NCBI RefSeq assembly: GCF_014359905.1
Contig: NZ_JACIYP010000008.1
Coordinates: forward strand, 1 to 64,000
Source of the DNA: Hoeflea sp.
GTDB taxonomy: Bacteria; Pseudomonadota; Alphaproteobacteria; Rhizobiales; Rhizobiaceae
DNA: 64,000 bases
Reading direction: 5' to 3'
In this document: one piece after another, positions 55,869 to 64,000 of the stretch
Numbering within the stretch: position 1 is the first letter of the stretch
Layout: each line of letters begins with the position of its first letter
Program-made: the position numbers and the translations under genes
Notes under the pieces: model-generated
Databases searched by the model: none
What the model was told of the DNA's origin: nothing
Seen by the model: the letters and a program-made list of their open reading frames with translations, nothing else

Positions 55869-56156
55869 ATGAGACATGCGCGATCATGGCTGTTGGCCAT
55901 GGGCATCGGTATTGTGGCGGTGCCTGGCCTGTTCATCCCCCCCGCTTCCGCGGGGCCGGACTGTGAATGCGTGGGCAACGGCAGGAAGGTCAAGGAGGGC
56001 AGCGTGATCTGCCTGCAGGTCGGCTCATCCCAGCGCTATCTCGCCCGTTGCGAGCGCGTTCTCAACAACACCAGCTGGAAAAAAATCTCCGACGGCTGCC
56101 CCACCGCGCAAACGTCGCCACGAGCGGACATGACGGTCGCCCGCGTGCCGGGCTGA
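55869..56156 (+). CDS. Small secreted cysteine-containing hypothetical protein
   Basis: 95 residues. A signal peptide of about 28 residues (LLAMGIGIVAVPGLFIPPASA) is followed by a ~67-residue mature domain with five cysteines (DCEC, VIC, RC, GC) that probably forms disulfides in the periplasm. No recognised domain. It lies alone between xth and the convergent exoR. Related proteins occur next to exoR/xth in other rhizobia as far as I recall, but I cannot verify it here. Confidence 0.7.
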   Translation: MRHARSWLLAMGIGIVAVPGLFIPPASAGPDCECVGNGRKVKEGSVICLQVGSSQRYLARCERVLNNTSWKKISDGCPTAQTSPRADMTVARVPG

Positions 56157-56190
56157 GCTTCAGCCTGTTCGGATCAACAGGCAATTCGGT

Positions 56191-56988
56191 TCAGTTGAGG
56201 CCCTTGGCCAGCATGTCCTGCGCCAGCGCTACCGCCGTGCGGCGGTCCGCTTCGGCGGCGAGCGAAAACGCCCGTTCCTGAAGGGCCTGGATCCAGATCC
56301 TGTCCGACGGTGTCGAGCGTTCGAGCGCAGTGGTCATGAAGGCAAGACCGCGAACCACCTGTCCTTCTTCGAACACGACATTCCCAAGCACGGCAGAGGC
56401 TGCCGGATGACCGCTGACGCGCGCCCGGTTGAGCCATTTCTTGGCCTGCTGGATGTCATTGGCGCCGCCCTCGCCTTCCAAGATCATGCGGCCCAGCCGG
56501 TACTGGGCTTCCGGAACGCCAAAGGCGGATGCGGCCTGGAAATAGAGCTGCCGCGCGGCGCCGAGGTTCGGCTTTATCGGGCTGCCGGGAATCCCGATGT
56601 GATAGTAGTTTGCCAGCGACAGCAGCGCGTTGACGAAATACCCGGTATCCTGCGATCCAGGCTCCACGCCCTGACGCGCGATGTCGTCGTAGATCTTGAA
56701 GGCCTCGTAGTCGTTTTCCACAACGCCGTCGCCATAGGCATACATGTTGGCAAGCGCCCAGCGCGCGCCCGGATGGCCTTTTTCGGCGGCGTATTTGTAG
56801 GCTTCGACTGCCTCGTCCTTGCGGCCTTTCTTGTAGGCCGAAAAGCCGAACTTGAAGAGATCGAACGGACCTGATTCGCGGGTCACGCCAGCATTGGGAT
56901 CAAGCGCGTTCGCAGGTGAGCCCAGGCCGATGGCCGCGGCAAGAACTGCGCAAAAAAGACCGGTCCGGGTACGGTTAGATGTCCGCAT
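56191..56988 (-). CDS. exoR: Periplasmic negative regulator ExoR (Sel1 repeats)
   Basis: 265 residues. A signal peptide (about 1-28, ending PANA) is followed by Sel1-like TPR repeats: [57 protein letters not shown]. The sequence is unmistakably close to Sinorhizobium ExoR, which binds the ExoS sensor in the periplasm and restrains the ExoS-ChvI pathway controlling exopolysaccharide, motility and symbiosis. Acid or proteolysis relieves it. The start codon lies 14 bases inside the end of the upstream ilvD-type gene. Confidence 0.92.
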   Translation of the reverse strand: MRTSNRTRTGLFCAVLAAAIGLGSPANALDPNAGVTRESGPFDLFKFGFSAYKKGRKDEAVEAYKYAAEKGHPGARWALANMYAYGDGVVENDYEAFKIYDDIARQGVEPGSQDTGYFVNALLSLANYYHIGIPGSPIKPNLGAARQLYFQAASAFGVPEAQYRLGRMILEGEGGANDIQQAKKWLNRARVSGHPAASAVLGNVVFEEGQVVRGLAFMTTALERSTPSDRIWIQALQERAFSLAAEADRRTAVALAQDMLAKGLN

Positions 56989-58699
56989 AGCAGTGTTTTT
57001 CTTTCGCTCCGCCCGGATGCGTGACCGCGCCATAGCGCGCCGACCCCACCGTCTGGGCGTATTTCCAAAGCGCGCCCGAAGCATAATCGGTCTCCCGCGC
57101 TGTCCATTTTTCCCTGCGTGCGGCCAGGTCCTCATCGGACAGCCTTACGCTCAAAAGGCCCGCGACAGCATCGATCTCGATAATGTCGCCGTCTTCAAGC
57201 AAGCCGATCGGCCCGCCTTCCGCAGCTTCCGGCCCGACATGACCGACACAAAAGCCGCGCGTTGCGCCGGAGAACCGGCCGTCGGTGATCAGCGCAACCT
57301 TGTCGCCCATGCCCTGGCCGTAAATGGCCGCGGTGGTCGACAGCATCTCGCGCATGCCAGGCCCGCCCTTGGGGCCTTCGTAGCGGATCACCAGAACCTC
57401 GCCTTCCTTGTAATCCCGGTTTGTGACCGCATTGAAGCAATCTTCTTCCGAATCAAAGCACCGCGCCGGACCAGAGAATTTGAGCCTCGCCATGCCGGCG
57501 ACCTTCACGATTGCGCCGTCGGTTGCCAGATTGCCCTTCAATCCGACGACGCCGCCCGTCGCGGTGATCGGCTTGTTGGCGGGATGCACGACGTCCTGAT
57601 CATCGTTCCAGCGCACATGCTCCATGTTTTCGGCCAAAGTGCGGCCCGTCACGGTCATGCAATCGCCATGCAGATAGCCGTGCTCCAGCATGGTCTTCAT
57701 CAACACCGGAATGCCGCCCGCCTCGAACATGTCCTTGGCGACATATTTGCCGCCCGGCTTGAGATTGGCGATGTAGGGCGTGCGCTCGAAAATACGGGCG
57801 ACGTCAAACAGGTCGAACTCGATGCCGCATTCATGCGCGATCGCCGGCAGGTGCAGCGCCGCATTGGTCGACCCGCCGGTGGCCGACACCACCGCGGCGG
57901 CGTTTTCGAGCGACTTGAGCGTGACGATGTCGCGCGGGCGGATCTGCCTGGCGATCAGTTCCATGATCTTCTCGCCGGCCGCGTAGCAGAACTTGTCGCG
58001 CATCTCGTAAGGGGCCGGCGCGCCGCAGGAATAGGGCAGCGCCAGGCCGATGGCCTCGGCCACGGTCGCCATGGTGTTGGCGGTGAACTGCGCGCCGCAG
58101 GAGCCTGCCGACGGGCACGCCGCCTGCTCGATTTCCAGCAGGTCCGTATCGGTCATGTCCCCGACCGAGTGCTGGCCAACCGCCTCGAACAAGTCCTGAA
58201 TGGTGATCTGGCGGCCGCGGAAGGTCCCGGGAAGAATCGAGCCGCCATAGATGAAGATCGACGGCACGTTGAGCCGGACCATCGACATCATCATGCCCGG
58301 CAGCGACTTGTCGCATCCGGCCAGCCCGACGATGGCGTCGTAGCAATGGCCGCGCATGGTCAGCTCCACCGAATCGGCGATCAGGTCGCGGCTGGCGAGC
58401 GACGCCTTCATGCCCTGGTGACCCATGGCGATCCCGTCGGTCACCGTGATGGTGCAGAACTCGCGCGGCGTGCCCTTGGCCGACGCCACGCCCTTCTTGA
58501 CCACCTGCGCCTGGCGCATCAGCGAGATGTTGCACGGCGCCGCCTCATTCCAGCACGACGCCACGCCGACCAGCGGCTGGGCAATCTCCTCGCTCGACAG
58601 TCCCATTGCATACAGGAACGCCCGGTGCGGCGCGCGCGCCGGCCCGACCGTCGTGTAACGGCTGGGAAGCTTGGACTTGTCGAATGCACTGTTGGTCAT
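56975..58699 (-). CDS. ilvD: IlvD/Edd family dehydratase, probably dihydroxy-acid dehydratase
   Basis: 574 residues, the shorter of the two IlvD lengths (the long form is ~612). Cluster-ligand cysteines are visible in ASCWNE, AGCDKS and AGSCGAQF. The C-terminal domain includes [18 protein letters not shown]. It dehydrates 2,3-dihydroxy-acids in valine/isoleucine synthesis; sugar-acid dehydratases (L-arabinonate, 6-phosphogluconate) of the same family are the alternative. The ATG at 58699 ([16 protein letters not shown]) follows GGGGATC. It overlaps the exoR start by 14 bases, so the two are cotranscribed. Confidence 0.9.
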   Translation of the reverse strand: MTNSAFDKSKLPSRYTTVGPARAPHRAFLYAMGLSSEEIAQPLVGVASCWNEAAPCNISLMRQAQVVKKGVASAKGTPREFCTITVTDGIAMGHQGMKASLASRDLIADSVELTMRGHCYDAIVGLAGCDKSLPGMMMSMVRLNVPSIFIYGGSILPGTFRGRQITIQDLFEAVGQHSVGDMTDTDLLEIEQAACPSAGSCGAQFTANTMATVAEAIGLALPYSCGAPAPYEMRDKFCYAAGEKIMELIARQIRPRDIVTLKSLENAAAVVSATGGSTNAALHLPAIAHECGIEFDLFDVARIFERTPYIANLKPGGKYVAKDMFEAGGIPVLMKTMLEHGYLHGDCMTVTGRTLAENMEHVRWNDDQDVVHPANKPITATGGVVGLKGNLATDGAIVKVAGMARLKFSGPARCFDSEEDCFNAVTNRDYKEGEVLVIRYEGPKGGPGMREMLSTTAAIYGQGMGDKVALITDGRFSGATRGFCVGHVGPEAAEGGPIGLLEDGDIIEIDAVAGLLSVRLSDEDLAARREKWTARETDYASGALWKYAQTVGSARYGAVTHPGGAKEKHCYADI

Positions 58700-58899
58700 G
58701 TGATCCCCAGACACGGCACGGTCGAGACTGACCGGGCCGAGGGCCGAACTGAAGCTTTGCCGTGCGCCCCGTTTGTGGCGGGAAATGGGCACAAAAAGCC
58801 TGCGGAAATGCATAGCAGATGCAATTGAAAAAAGTGTTGCGGAATCGTCACATTGCGTGATGTCCGTCATCGATCCAGTCGGATTCCGCTGCGCACAGA

Positions 58900-58926
58900 C
58901 GAAAAACCCCGCCACGAGGGCGGGGT
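58900..58926 (-). terminator. Rho-independent terminator of the FadL-like gene
   Basis: Minus strand: ACCCCGCC pairs with GGCGGGGT (58906-58913 with 58919-58926), followed by TTTTTCGTC. It lies 28 bases past the stop and, with ilvD upstream of it reading the same way, also isolates ilvD from readthrough. Confidence 0.88.
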
Positions 58927-58954
58927 CATTTTGTACCGACACTGGCGGGATTGA

Positions 58955-60190
58955 TCAGAACTTGACTTTGATTGCACCCGAGACCGCGGCGACGAGATCT
59001 GAGCTATAATCATAGGTGATCCGCGAATCCGCGGATGTTCCCGAGGTGAGAACACCGAGTGCTCCCCCAAGCCGAATCTCGACATTCTTGTTCGGGGTGA
59101 AGGAGCCGCCCGCTGCAACCGTCCATGTATCCGACTGCGTTCCCATTGTCGTTGCGGTGCCGCGGTCCCAGGTCAAGGCGACGAGGCCGGAAAGGTTGTC
59201 ATTGAACTTGTGGCCGACACCGCCAGTGACGGTCCAGCCGTCGCGATAGTAGAGATCGAGCGAAGTCACCTCAGTAGGGCCACCGGACGTACATGCGACC
59301 GCTGCTGTGAAAGTGGGGCAAAGTGCGATTGACTGCAGCACACTCCAGTCGACCCACTTGACCGAGCCGAATGCAAGCCAGCCCGGAGCGATGCCCGTCT
59401 GCACCTTGATCTCGAAAGCCTGCGGCATGGTTGCCGAACCGAATATCGGCGTGGATGCGCCCCCAAGAGGCGCCGGAGCGACAGGAACCTGGGTAAGGTC
59501 CAGGACACCCGAGATGCTGTCCAACTCGACTTCGGCATAATAGACCGCAGACGCACGGAACGCGATTTCGGGGATTTCATACGCAACGCCTGCACGCCAG
59601 CCGTAGCCTGAATCTTCCAGATCCACTCGACCGAGACCCGTGCCAAAAGCAGGCGGAAGCGGCGCAACAAGACGTTCCTTGAAGCCGCTCATATCGAGGT
59701 AGGAAACGCCACCGAGAACCCGGAACTGGCCCTTGCCCACCTGGAATTTGACCGAGCAGGTTGCAGCGTAGCCATCGCTCTCGATCTTCGTTTCCGTGTT
59801 CGAATTCGCACCCATCCAGTTACGACCCGGATTGGAATGCGCGCCGTAGGGCTGACTGTAGTCGCCCATGCAATCGAGATACTCGCCGATGCCGACCTTG
59901 GCACCCAGTCGCGGCACCGCATAGGATTCGGTTTCACGCACGCCGTTGGTCGCCCCGCCGCCGATGCCGTTTGAACCGATGCCATCGGTAATATCGATAT
60001 CGACAACGTTGTTGAGATCTCGCTCAGGCATCACGTAAGCAACTGAAGCATCCGTCGCAAAACGCGACGTGTCAAACAGCAGATCGATATTGTAGCCACC
60101 GCGCTCCAGGCCCCCGGCCTGCGCTGCCGAAACAAGTGCGACGCTCGCGGCCAATCCAGCAACGATCGATTTCAAGGTTAGACGAATCAT
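58955..60190 (-). CDS. OmpP1/FadL-family outer membrane protein
   Basis: 411 residues. Signal peptide 1-25 (IVAGLAASVALVSAAQA), then a beta-barrel pattern with alternating hydrophobic strands ending in the aromatic-terminated VSGAIKVKF. FadL-type features are AGGLERGGYNIDLLFD at the N-terminal plug and GWRAGVAYEIPEIAFRASA. FadL proteins admit long-chain fatty acids or other hydrophobic compounds. A strong GGAGGGG ribosome-binding site and clear terminator suggest high expression as a single gene. Confidence 0.9.
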   Translation of the reverse strand: MIRLTLKSIVAGLAASVALVSAAQAGGLERGGYNIDLLFDTSRFATDASVAYVMPERDLNNVVDIDITDGIGSNGIGGGATNGVRETESYAVPRLGAKVGIGEYLDCMGDYSQPYGAHSNPGRNWMGANSNTETKIESDGYAATCSVKFQVGKGQFRVLGGVSYLDMSGFKERLVAPLPPAFGTGLGRVDLEDSGYGWRAGVAYEIPEIAFRASAVYYAEVELDSISGVLDLTQVPVAPAPLGGASTPIFGSATMPQAFEIKVQTGIAPGWLAFGSVKWVDWSVLQSIALCPTFTAAVACTSGGPTEVTSLDLYYRDGWTVTGGVGHKFNDNLSGLVALTWDRGTATTMGTQSDTWTVAAGGSFTPNKNVEIRLGGALGVLTSGTSADSRITYDYSSDLVAAVSGAIKVKF

Positions 60191-60507
60191 GAGTCCCCTC
60201 CAGAACATAAAAGCTTACGATTGACGCGATTAGGTAATCAAATTGAGGGGTTTGTAAACAGCGCTGAAATGCGGCCGCAGCTTCCGCAAGGCCGCCATCT
60301 CGAATCCGGGGGAAAAAACCGCCGAATCCTGACAGAAAACAACGGTTTTGCTCAGTCATGGGGAGGCAACAGCCCCAAATCCAGACCAAATCGCCTGCCC
60401 GACACGCTTTTGTTGCATTTCGGTCACAATTGCCGCGATTTTGTCCGCATTGCACGGCAACCGCGGCTATCACCGGCGATGGGCCCGAAATGGCCGCGAT
60501 CGACGCG
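60191..60507. other. Intergenic region valS / FadL-like gene
   Basis: 317 bases. It holds the probable valS terminator (60313-60349), a GCGGCC/GGCCGC hairpin (60271-60295) and the presumed promoter of the FadL-like gene toward 60210-60300. No gene is seen. Confidence 0.5.
60313..60349 (-). terminator. Probable terminator of valS
   Basis: On the minus strand AAAACCG pairs with CGGTTTT (60315-60321 with 60343-60349) with a 21-base loop, followed by TTTTTTCC. It lies about 160 bases past the valS stop; the long loop makes it moderate in strength. Confidence 0.55.
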
Positions 60508-63324
60508 TCAGCCGGCCTGGCTGACGCGTTGGACGGCCTGGGCCAGCTTGTCCTTCTGCCCCTGCAGCTCGACGAGCTTTTCGCGTTCCGCCTCGACGAT
60601 CTCGGGCTTGGCGTTGGCCACGAATTTTTCGTTTGCCAGCTTGCCCTCGATCTTGGCGATCTCACCGTCCACTTTCGCCAACGCCTTTTCCAGGCGGGCT
60701 TTTTCCGCGGCCAGGTCGATCAGGTCGCCCAGCGGCAGGCAGGCTGTGGCCTCGCCCACGACAATCTGCGCGGATCCGCCCGGGGCAGCGGTCTCGAGCG
60801 CGATGTCGGTCACCCGCGCCAGTTGCCGGATTGCCGGCTCATGCCGAACCAGCCTGCCCGCGGTGGTGGCGTTGGCGCCGACGATCACCAGCGGCGCCTT
60901 GGCCGACGGCGGCACGTTCATTTCCGCCCTGACCGAGCGCAGTCCGGAGACCAGGTCGATCAGCCAGTTGATCTCGTCGGCTGAGGCCGCGTCCGTGAAG
61001 GATGGCTCCGGCCATTCCGCATGGCAGGCGAGCCCGGCATCGGGGCCGGCCAGATGCTCCCAGAGCTCCTCGGTCATGAACGGCATGAATGGATGCAGCA
61101 GCTTGACCGATTCCGCCAGCACGTGCGCTGCACAGGCCCGCGATTCCGCCTTGCCCGCCTCGTCGTCACCGTTGAACACCGGCTTGAGAAGCTCGAGATA
61201 CCAGTCGCAAAGCTGGTTCCAGACAAACCGGTAGAGCGCGCCTGAAGCCTCGTTGAACTTGTAGGCTTCAATCGCGCCCTTCACTTCGCTTGCGGTGCGG
61301 GTCAGCTCGGTCAGGATCCAGCGGTTGATCGTCAGCTTGACCGAGGACGGATCGAAATCCGGATCGAGCACCGCGCCGTTCATGTCGGCGAAGCGTGTCG
61401 CGTTCCAAAGCTTGGTGCCGAAATTGCGGTAGCCCGCGATGCGCGAGGGATCGAGCTTCACGTCGCGGCCCTGCGCCGCCATGATCGCCAGCGTGAACCT
61501 GAGCGCGTCCGCACCATATTCGTCGATGAGCTCCAGCGGATCGATGACATTGCCCTTGGACTTGGACATCTTGGCGCCGTCCTTGTCGCGCACCAGCGCA
61601 TGCACATAGACCGTGTGGAACGGCTCCTCCTCCATGAAATGCAGGCCCATCATCATCATCCGGGCGACCCAGAAGAAGATGATGTCGAAGCCGGTGACCA
61701 GCACGTCGGTCTGGTAATAGCGCGCGAGCTCGGGTGTCTTCTCGGGCCAGCCGAGCGTGGAGAACGGCCACAGCGCCGAGGAGAACCAGGTGTCGAGCAC
61801 GTCCTCGTCCCGGGTCAGGATCTCGCCCGGCTGGAAGTTTTCGAGCTTATCCTCGACCCAGCCCTTCCACGGGCCTTCATGGGCGATGTAGTGCTGGATC
61901 GCCGCCTCGAGCGCGGCTTCCTCGTCTTTTTCGACGAACACCTGTCCGTCCGGCCCGTACCAGGCCGGGATCTGGTGGCCCCACCACAATTGCCGCGAGA
62001 TGCACCAGGGCTGGATGTTCTCCATCCAGTCGAAATAGGTCTTTTCCCATGTCTTCGGCACGAAATTGGTGCGGCCCTCCCGCACGCTCTCGATCGCGGG
62101 CTTGGCCATCTCGGCCGCGTTGACATACCACTGGTCGGTCAGGAACGGCTCGATCGGCACGCCGCCGCGGTCGCCATGCGGCACCATGTGGGTGTGCGGC
62201 TCGACATGGTCGAGCAGCCCGAGTTCGTCCATCTTGGCGACGATTTCCTTGCGCGCGGCAAAGCGATCCATGCCGTCAAGCTCCTCGATGACCTCGATCA
62301 GCTTGCCTTCGACGGTGAGCCCGTCGAGGAAATCCTCGTTTTCCCTGAGCGTGATCTTCGCGTCCGCGGTCAGGATGTTAATGGCCTTGAGATGATGCCG
62401 CTTGCCGACTTCGAAGTCGTTGAAATCATGCGCCGGGGTGATCTTGACCGCGCCCGATCCGGCGGTCTCGTCGGCATAATCGTCGCCGACGATCTCGATG
62501 CGCCGCCCGGTCAGAGGCAGCACCACATGCTTGCCGATCAGGTCCTTGTAGCGCACATCGTCCGGATTGACCGCGACCGCCGTGTCGCCAAGCATGGTTT
62601 CGGGCCGCGTGGTGGCGACGATGATGTAATCGCGCGTCTCGTAGGTATAGGTGTCGGTTTCCTCGTCATGGCTGACGGGGTGCTCGTAGGTCACGCCGTC
62701 GGCCAGCGGATAGCGGAAATGCCAGAGGTTTCCCTGAACCTCGATCTGTTCGACCTCGAGATCCGAAATCGCGGTCAGGAGCTTCGGGTCCCAGTTGACC
62801 AGGCGCTTGTCCTTGTAGATCAGCCCTTCCTTGTAGAGGCTGACAAAGACTTCCAGCACCGCCTGCGACAGGCCTTCGTCCATTGTGAAGCGTTCGCGCG
62901 ACCAGTCGCACGATGCGCCCAGCCGCTTGAGCTGGTTGAAAATCATCCCGCCCGATTCGTCCTTCCAGTCCCAGACGCGTTCGATGAAGGCTTCGCGGCC
63001 CATGACATGGCGGCTCGGCTCCTGGCGTTCGGCAAGCTGCCGCTCGACCACCATCTGGGTGGCGATGCCGGCATGGTCCATGCCAGGCTGCCAGAGCACG
63101 TCGCGGCCGCGCATGCGCTGGAACCGGACCAGGATGTCCTGCAAGGTGTTGTTGAGCGCGTGGCCCATGTGCAGCGAGCCGGTGACGTTCGGCGGCGGGA
63201 TGACGATGCAAAACGACTCCGCCCCTGGCTTCGCGCCGGCGCCCGCGGCGAACGCGTTCGCTTCCGCCCAGCGGGTGGCGATTTTCGGCTCGACGGCCGA
63301 GGCGTCATAGGTCTTTTCAAGCAT
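60508..63324 (-). CDS. valS: Valyl-tRNA synthetase
   Basis: 938 residues. HIGH-type NVTGSLHMGHALNN and KMSKS in GAKMSKSKGNVIDPLEL are both present, with the editing (CP1) domain between and a C-terminal coiled coil (AAEKARLEKALAKVDGEIAK) that is the ValRS tRNA-binding arm. The ATG at 63324 (MLEKTYDASAVEPK) is supported by conservation and GGAG upstream; longer frames are unsupported. popZ precedes it on the same strand by 221 bases, the standard alphaproteobacterial arrangement. Confidence 0.97.
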   Translation of the reverse strand: MLEKTYDASAVEPKIATRWAEANAFAAGAGAKPGAESFCIVIPPPNVTGSLHMGHALNNTLQDILVRFQRMRGRDVLWQPGMDHAGIATQMVVERQLAERQEPSRHVMGREAFIERVWDWKDESGGMIFNQLKRLGASCDWSRERFTMDEGLSQAVLEVFVSLYKEGLIYKDKRLVNWDPKLLTAISDLEVEQIEVQGNLWHFRYPLADGVTYEHPVSHDEETDTYTYETRDYIIVATTRPETMLGDTAVAVNPDDVRYKDLIGKHVVLPLTGRRIEIVGDDYADETAGSGAVKITPAHDFNDFEVGKRHHLKAINILTADAKITLRENEDFLDGLTVEGKLIEVIEELDGMDRFAARKEIVAKMDELGLLDHVEPHTHMVPHGDRGGVPIEPFLTDQWYVNAAEMAKPAIESVREGRTNFVPKTWEKTYFDWMENIQPWCISRQLWWGHQIPAWYGPDGQVFVEKDEEAALEAAIQHYIAHEGPWKGWVEDKLENFQPGEILTRDEDVLDTWFSSALWPFSTLGWPEKTPELARYYQTDVLVTGFDIIFFWVARMMMMGLHFMEEEPFHTVYVHALVRDKDGAKMSKSKGNVIDPLELIDEYGADALRFTLAIMAAQGRDVKLDPSRIAGYRNFGTKLWNATRFADMNGAVLDPDFDPSSVKLTINRWILTELTRTASEVKGAIEAYKFNEASGALYRFVWNQLCDWYLELLKPVFNGDDEAGKAESRACAAHVLAESVKLLHPFMPFMTEELWEHLAGPDAGLACHAEWPEPSFTDAASADEINWLIDLVSGLRSVRAEMNVPPSAKAPLVIVGANATTAGRLVRHEPAIRQLARVTDIALETAAPGGSAQIVVGEATACLPLGDLIDLAAEKARLEKALAKVDGEIAKIEGKLANEKFVANAKPEIVEAEREKLVELQGQKDKLAQAVQRVSQAG

Positions 63325-63545
63325 CGTCACATGTCTCCGTGATCCGGGATTGCCCCCGCTGTAGAGCCGTTTGCAAGCCGAGGTCAACCCGAAACGGCGA
63401 ACCAGGGCGCCGCGGCCGAACAGGCGGGCGAACACGAATGTCGGCTTGAACTATGACCAAATTGGCGCCGATGAGGACCCGGCGCACGCGCGCGCCGCAG
63501 CGGCAGCTGTATCACGCAGCCGCGCGCCCCGGCTGCAGGCGATAT

Positions 63546-64000
63546 CTAGCGGCGGTTTCCGCGCGACACGCGCTCGATTTCCTCGCGCACAAGCCGCTCG
63601 ACCAGCGTCGGGAGATTGTCGTCGAGCCATTGTGTGAGCATTGGCCGCAGCATCTCTTCGGCGATCTCGTCGAAGGAGCGGCTCTGACCTGCAGCGATCG
63701 CCGCGTCCAGTTCTCCGAAAGCCGCTGCAACCTTCTCCCCGGTTTGCAGAGAAACCAGTTGCCCCGTGGTCTGGGAATGGCCGGCGCTCTGGTGTTCGAC
63801 GGCGTGCATGTCATTCGCTCTCTGCCCGGAGTGGTCGGGCTGCTCGGCTTCGGCCGAAGCCGTCTCGATTTCGGAAGGCGCTTCCACGGGCTCATTCGAC
63901 ATCAGCGCGTCGCGAAGCTCTTCCGCCGCTGCGTCATCCATTTCCGCCATGTCTGACTCGCTGTTCGCGGGAGCCGGATGTTCAGCGGCTCGGGGTGCCG
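63546..64000 (-). CDS. popZ: PopZ-family (DUF2497) polar organising protein, C-terminal part (5' end outside window)
   Basis: At least 151 residues; the frame stays open to the window edge, so the true start lies beyond 64000. An internal ATG at 63950 is not taken as the start. The visible part has an acidic, Glu/Ala-rich central region and the conserved PopZ C-terminal oligomerisation helices: SFDEIAEEMLRPMLTQWLDD and LPTLVERLVREEIERVSRG. PopZ assembles a polar hub that anchors ParB-parS and cell-cycle kinases. Position next to valS is typical. Confidence 0.9.
   Translation of the reverse strand, partial: APRAAEHPAPANSESDMAEMDDAAAEELRDALMSNEPVEAPSEIETASAEAEQPDHSGQRANDMHAVEHQSAGHSQTTGQLVSLQTGEKVAAAFGELDAAIAAGQSRSFDEIAEEMLRPMLTQWLDDNLPTLVERLVREEIERVSRGNRR

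Overview
The window is a 64 kb piece of an alphaproteobacterial chromosome, most likely order Hyphomicrobiales (rhizobial branch; a Rhizobiaceae or Hoeflea-like genome fits best). The reasons are the general amino-acid transporter genes aapJ/aapQ, an ExoR-type periplasmic regulator, PopZ next to valS, a fused secDF followed by Mth938-like and phytoene-synthase-like genes, three DUF1127 micro-proteins, an FeS-type bacterial photolyase and a poly(hydroxyalkanoate) synthase. The DNA is GC-rich, genes are dense with many 4-base overlaps, and I see no prophage, insertion sequence, CRISPR array or rRNA. The species assignment is inference.

Layout. 1-3001: start of aapQ, aapJ and divergent metC. 3076-6500: a regulatory operon (LuxR-type regulator, single receiver, four-PAS histidine kinase). 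6959-11229: tRNA-Arg, an NDUFS4-like complex I protein, tRNA-Pro, a DUF192 protein, a double cold-shock protein, gloA, an M15 peptidase-like lipoprotein and tRNA-Glu. 11415-17793: recJ, glpX, hom, an AlaC-like aminotransferase and a small lipoprotein, all on the minus strand. 17963-22303: phaC, sfsA, map and radC on the plus strand, meeting an FeS photolyase. 24058-27614: trigger factor, tRNA-Leu and a GDYXXLXY/DUF2157 membrane pair.

27800-29132 is the most unusual part. It holds three tandem DUF1127 micro-genes. Each is preceded by the same T-N11-A (LysR-type) box at exactly the same spacing from a CTATAT -10 element. Directly behind the first gene lie three hairpins that each display an anti-Shine-Dalgarno CCUCCUCC loop, ending in a strong terminator; I read this as an alpha-r14/CcsR-type small RNA. 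Loop 1 can pair perfectly over 10 nt with the phaC ribosome-binding region at 17947-17956 in this window.

29193-36475: trmFO, a membrane fatty-acid hydroxylase pair, then the yajC-secDF-Mth938-phytoene-synthase-like operon, which couples protein export to homologues of two complex I assembly factors. 36784-54494: a DUF815 ATPase, then a long minus-strand run for cell envelope, export and chromosome organisation: a DipM/NlpD-like LysM-LytM protein, pcm, surE, serS, tatC-tatB-tatA, an ABC ATPase, scpB-scpA, nagZ, a giant SPOR protein, argS and dgt. 54626-64000: erpA, xth, a small secreted cysteine protein, exoR overlapping an ilvD-family gene, a FadL-like porin, valS and the 3' part of popZ, which runs off the window.
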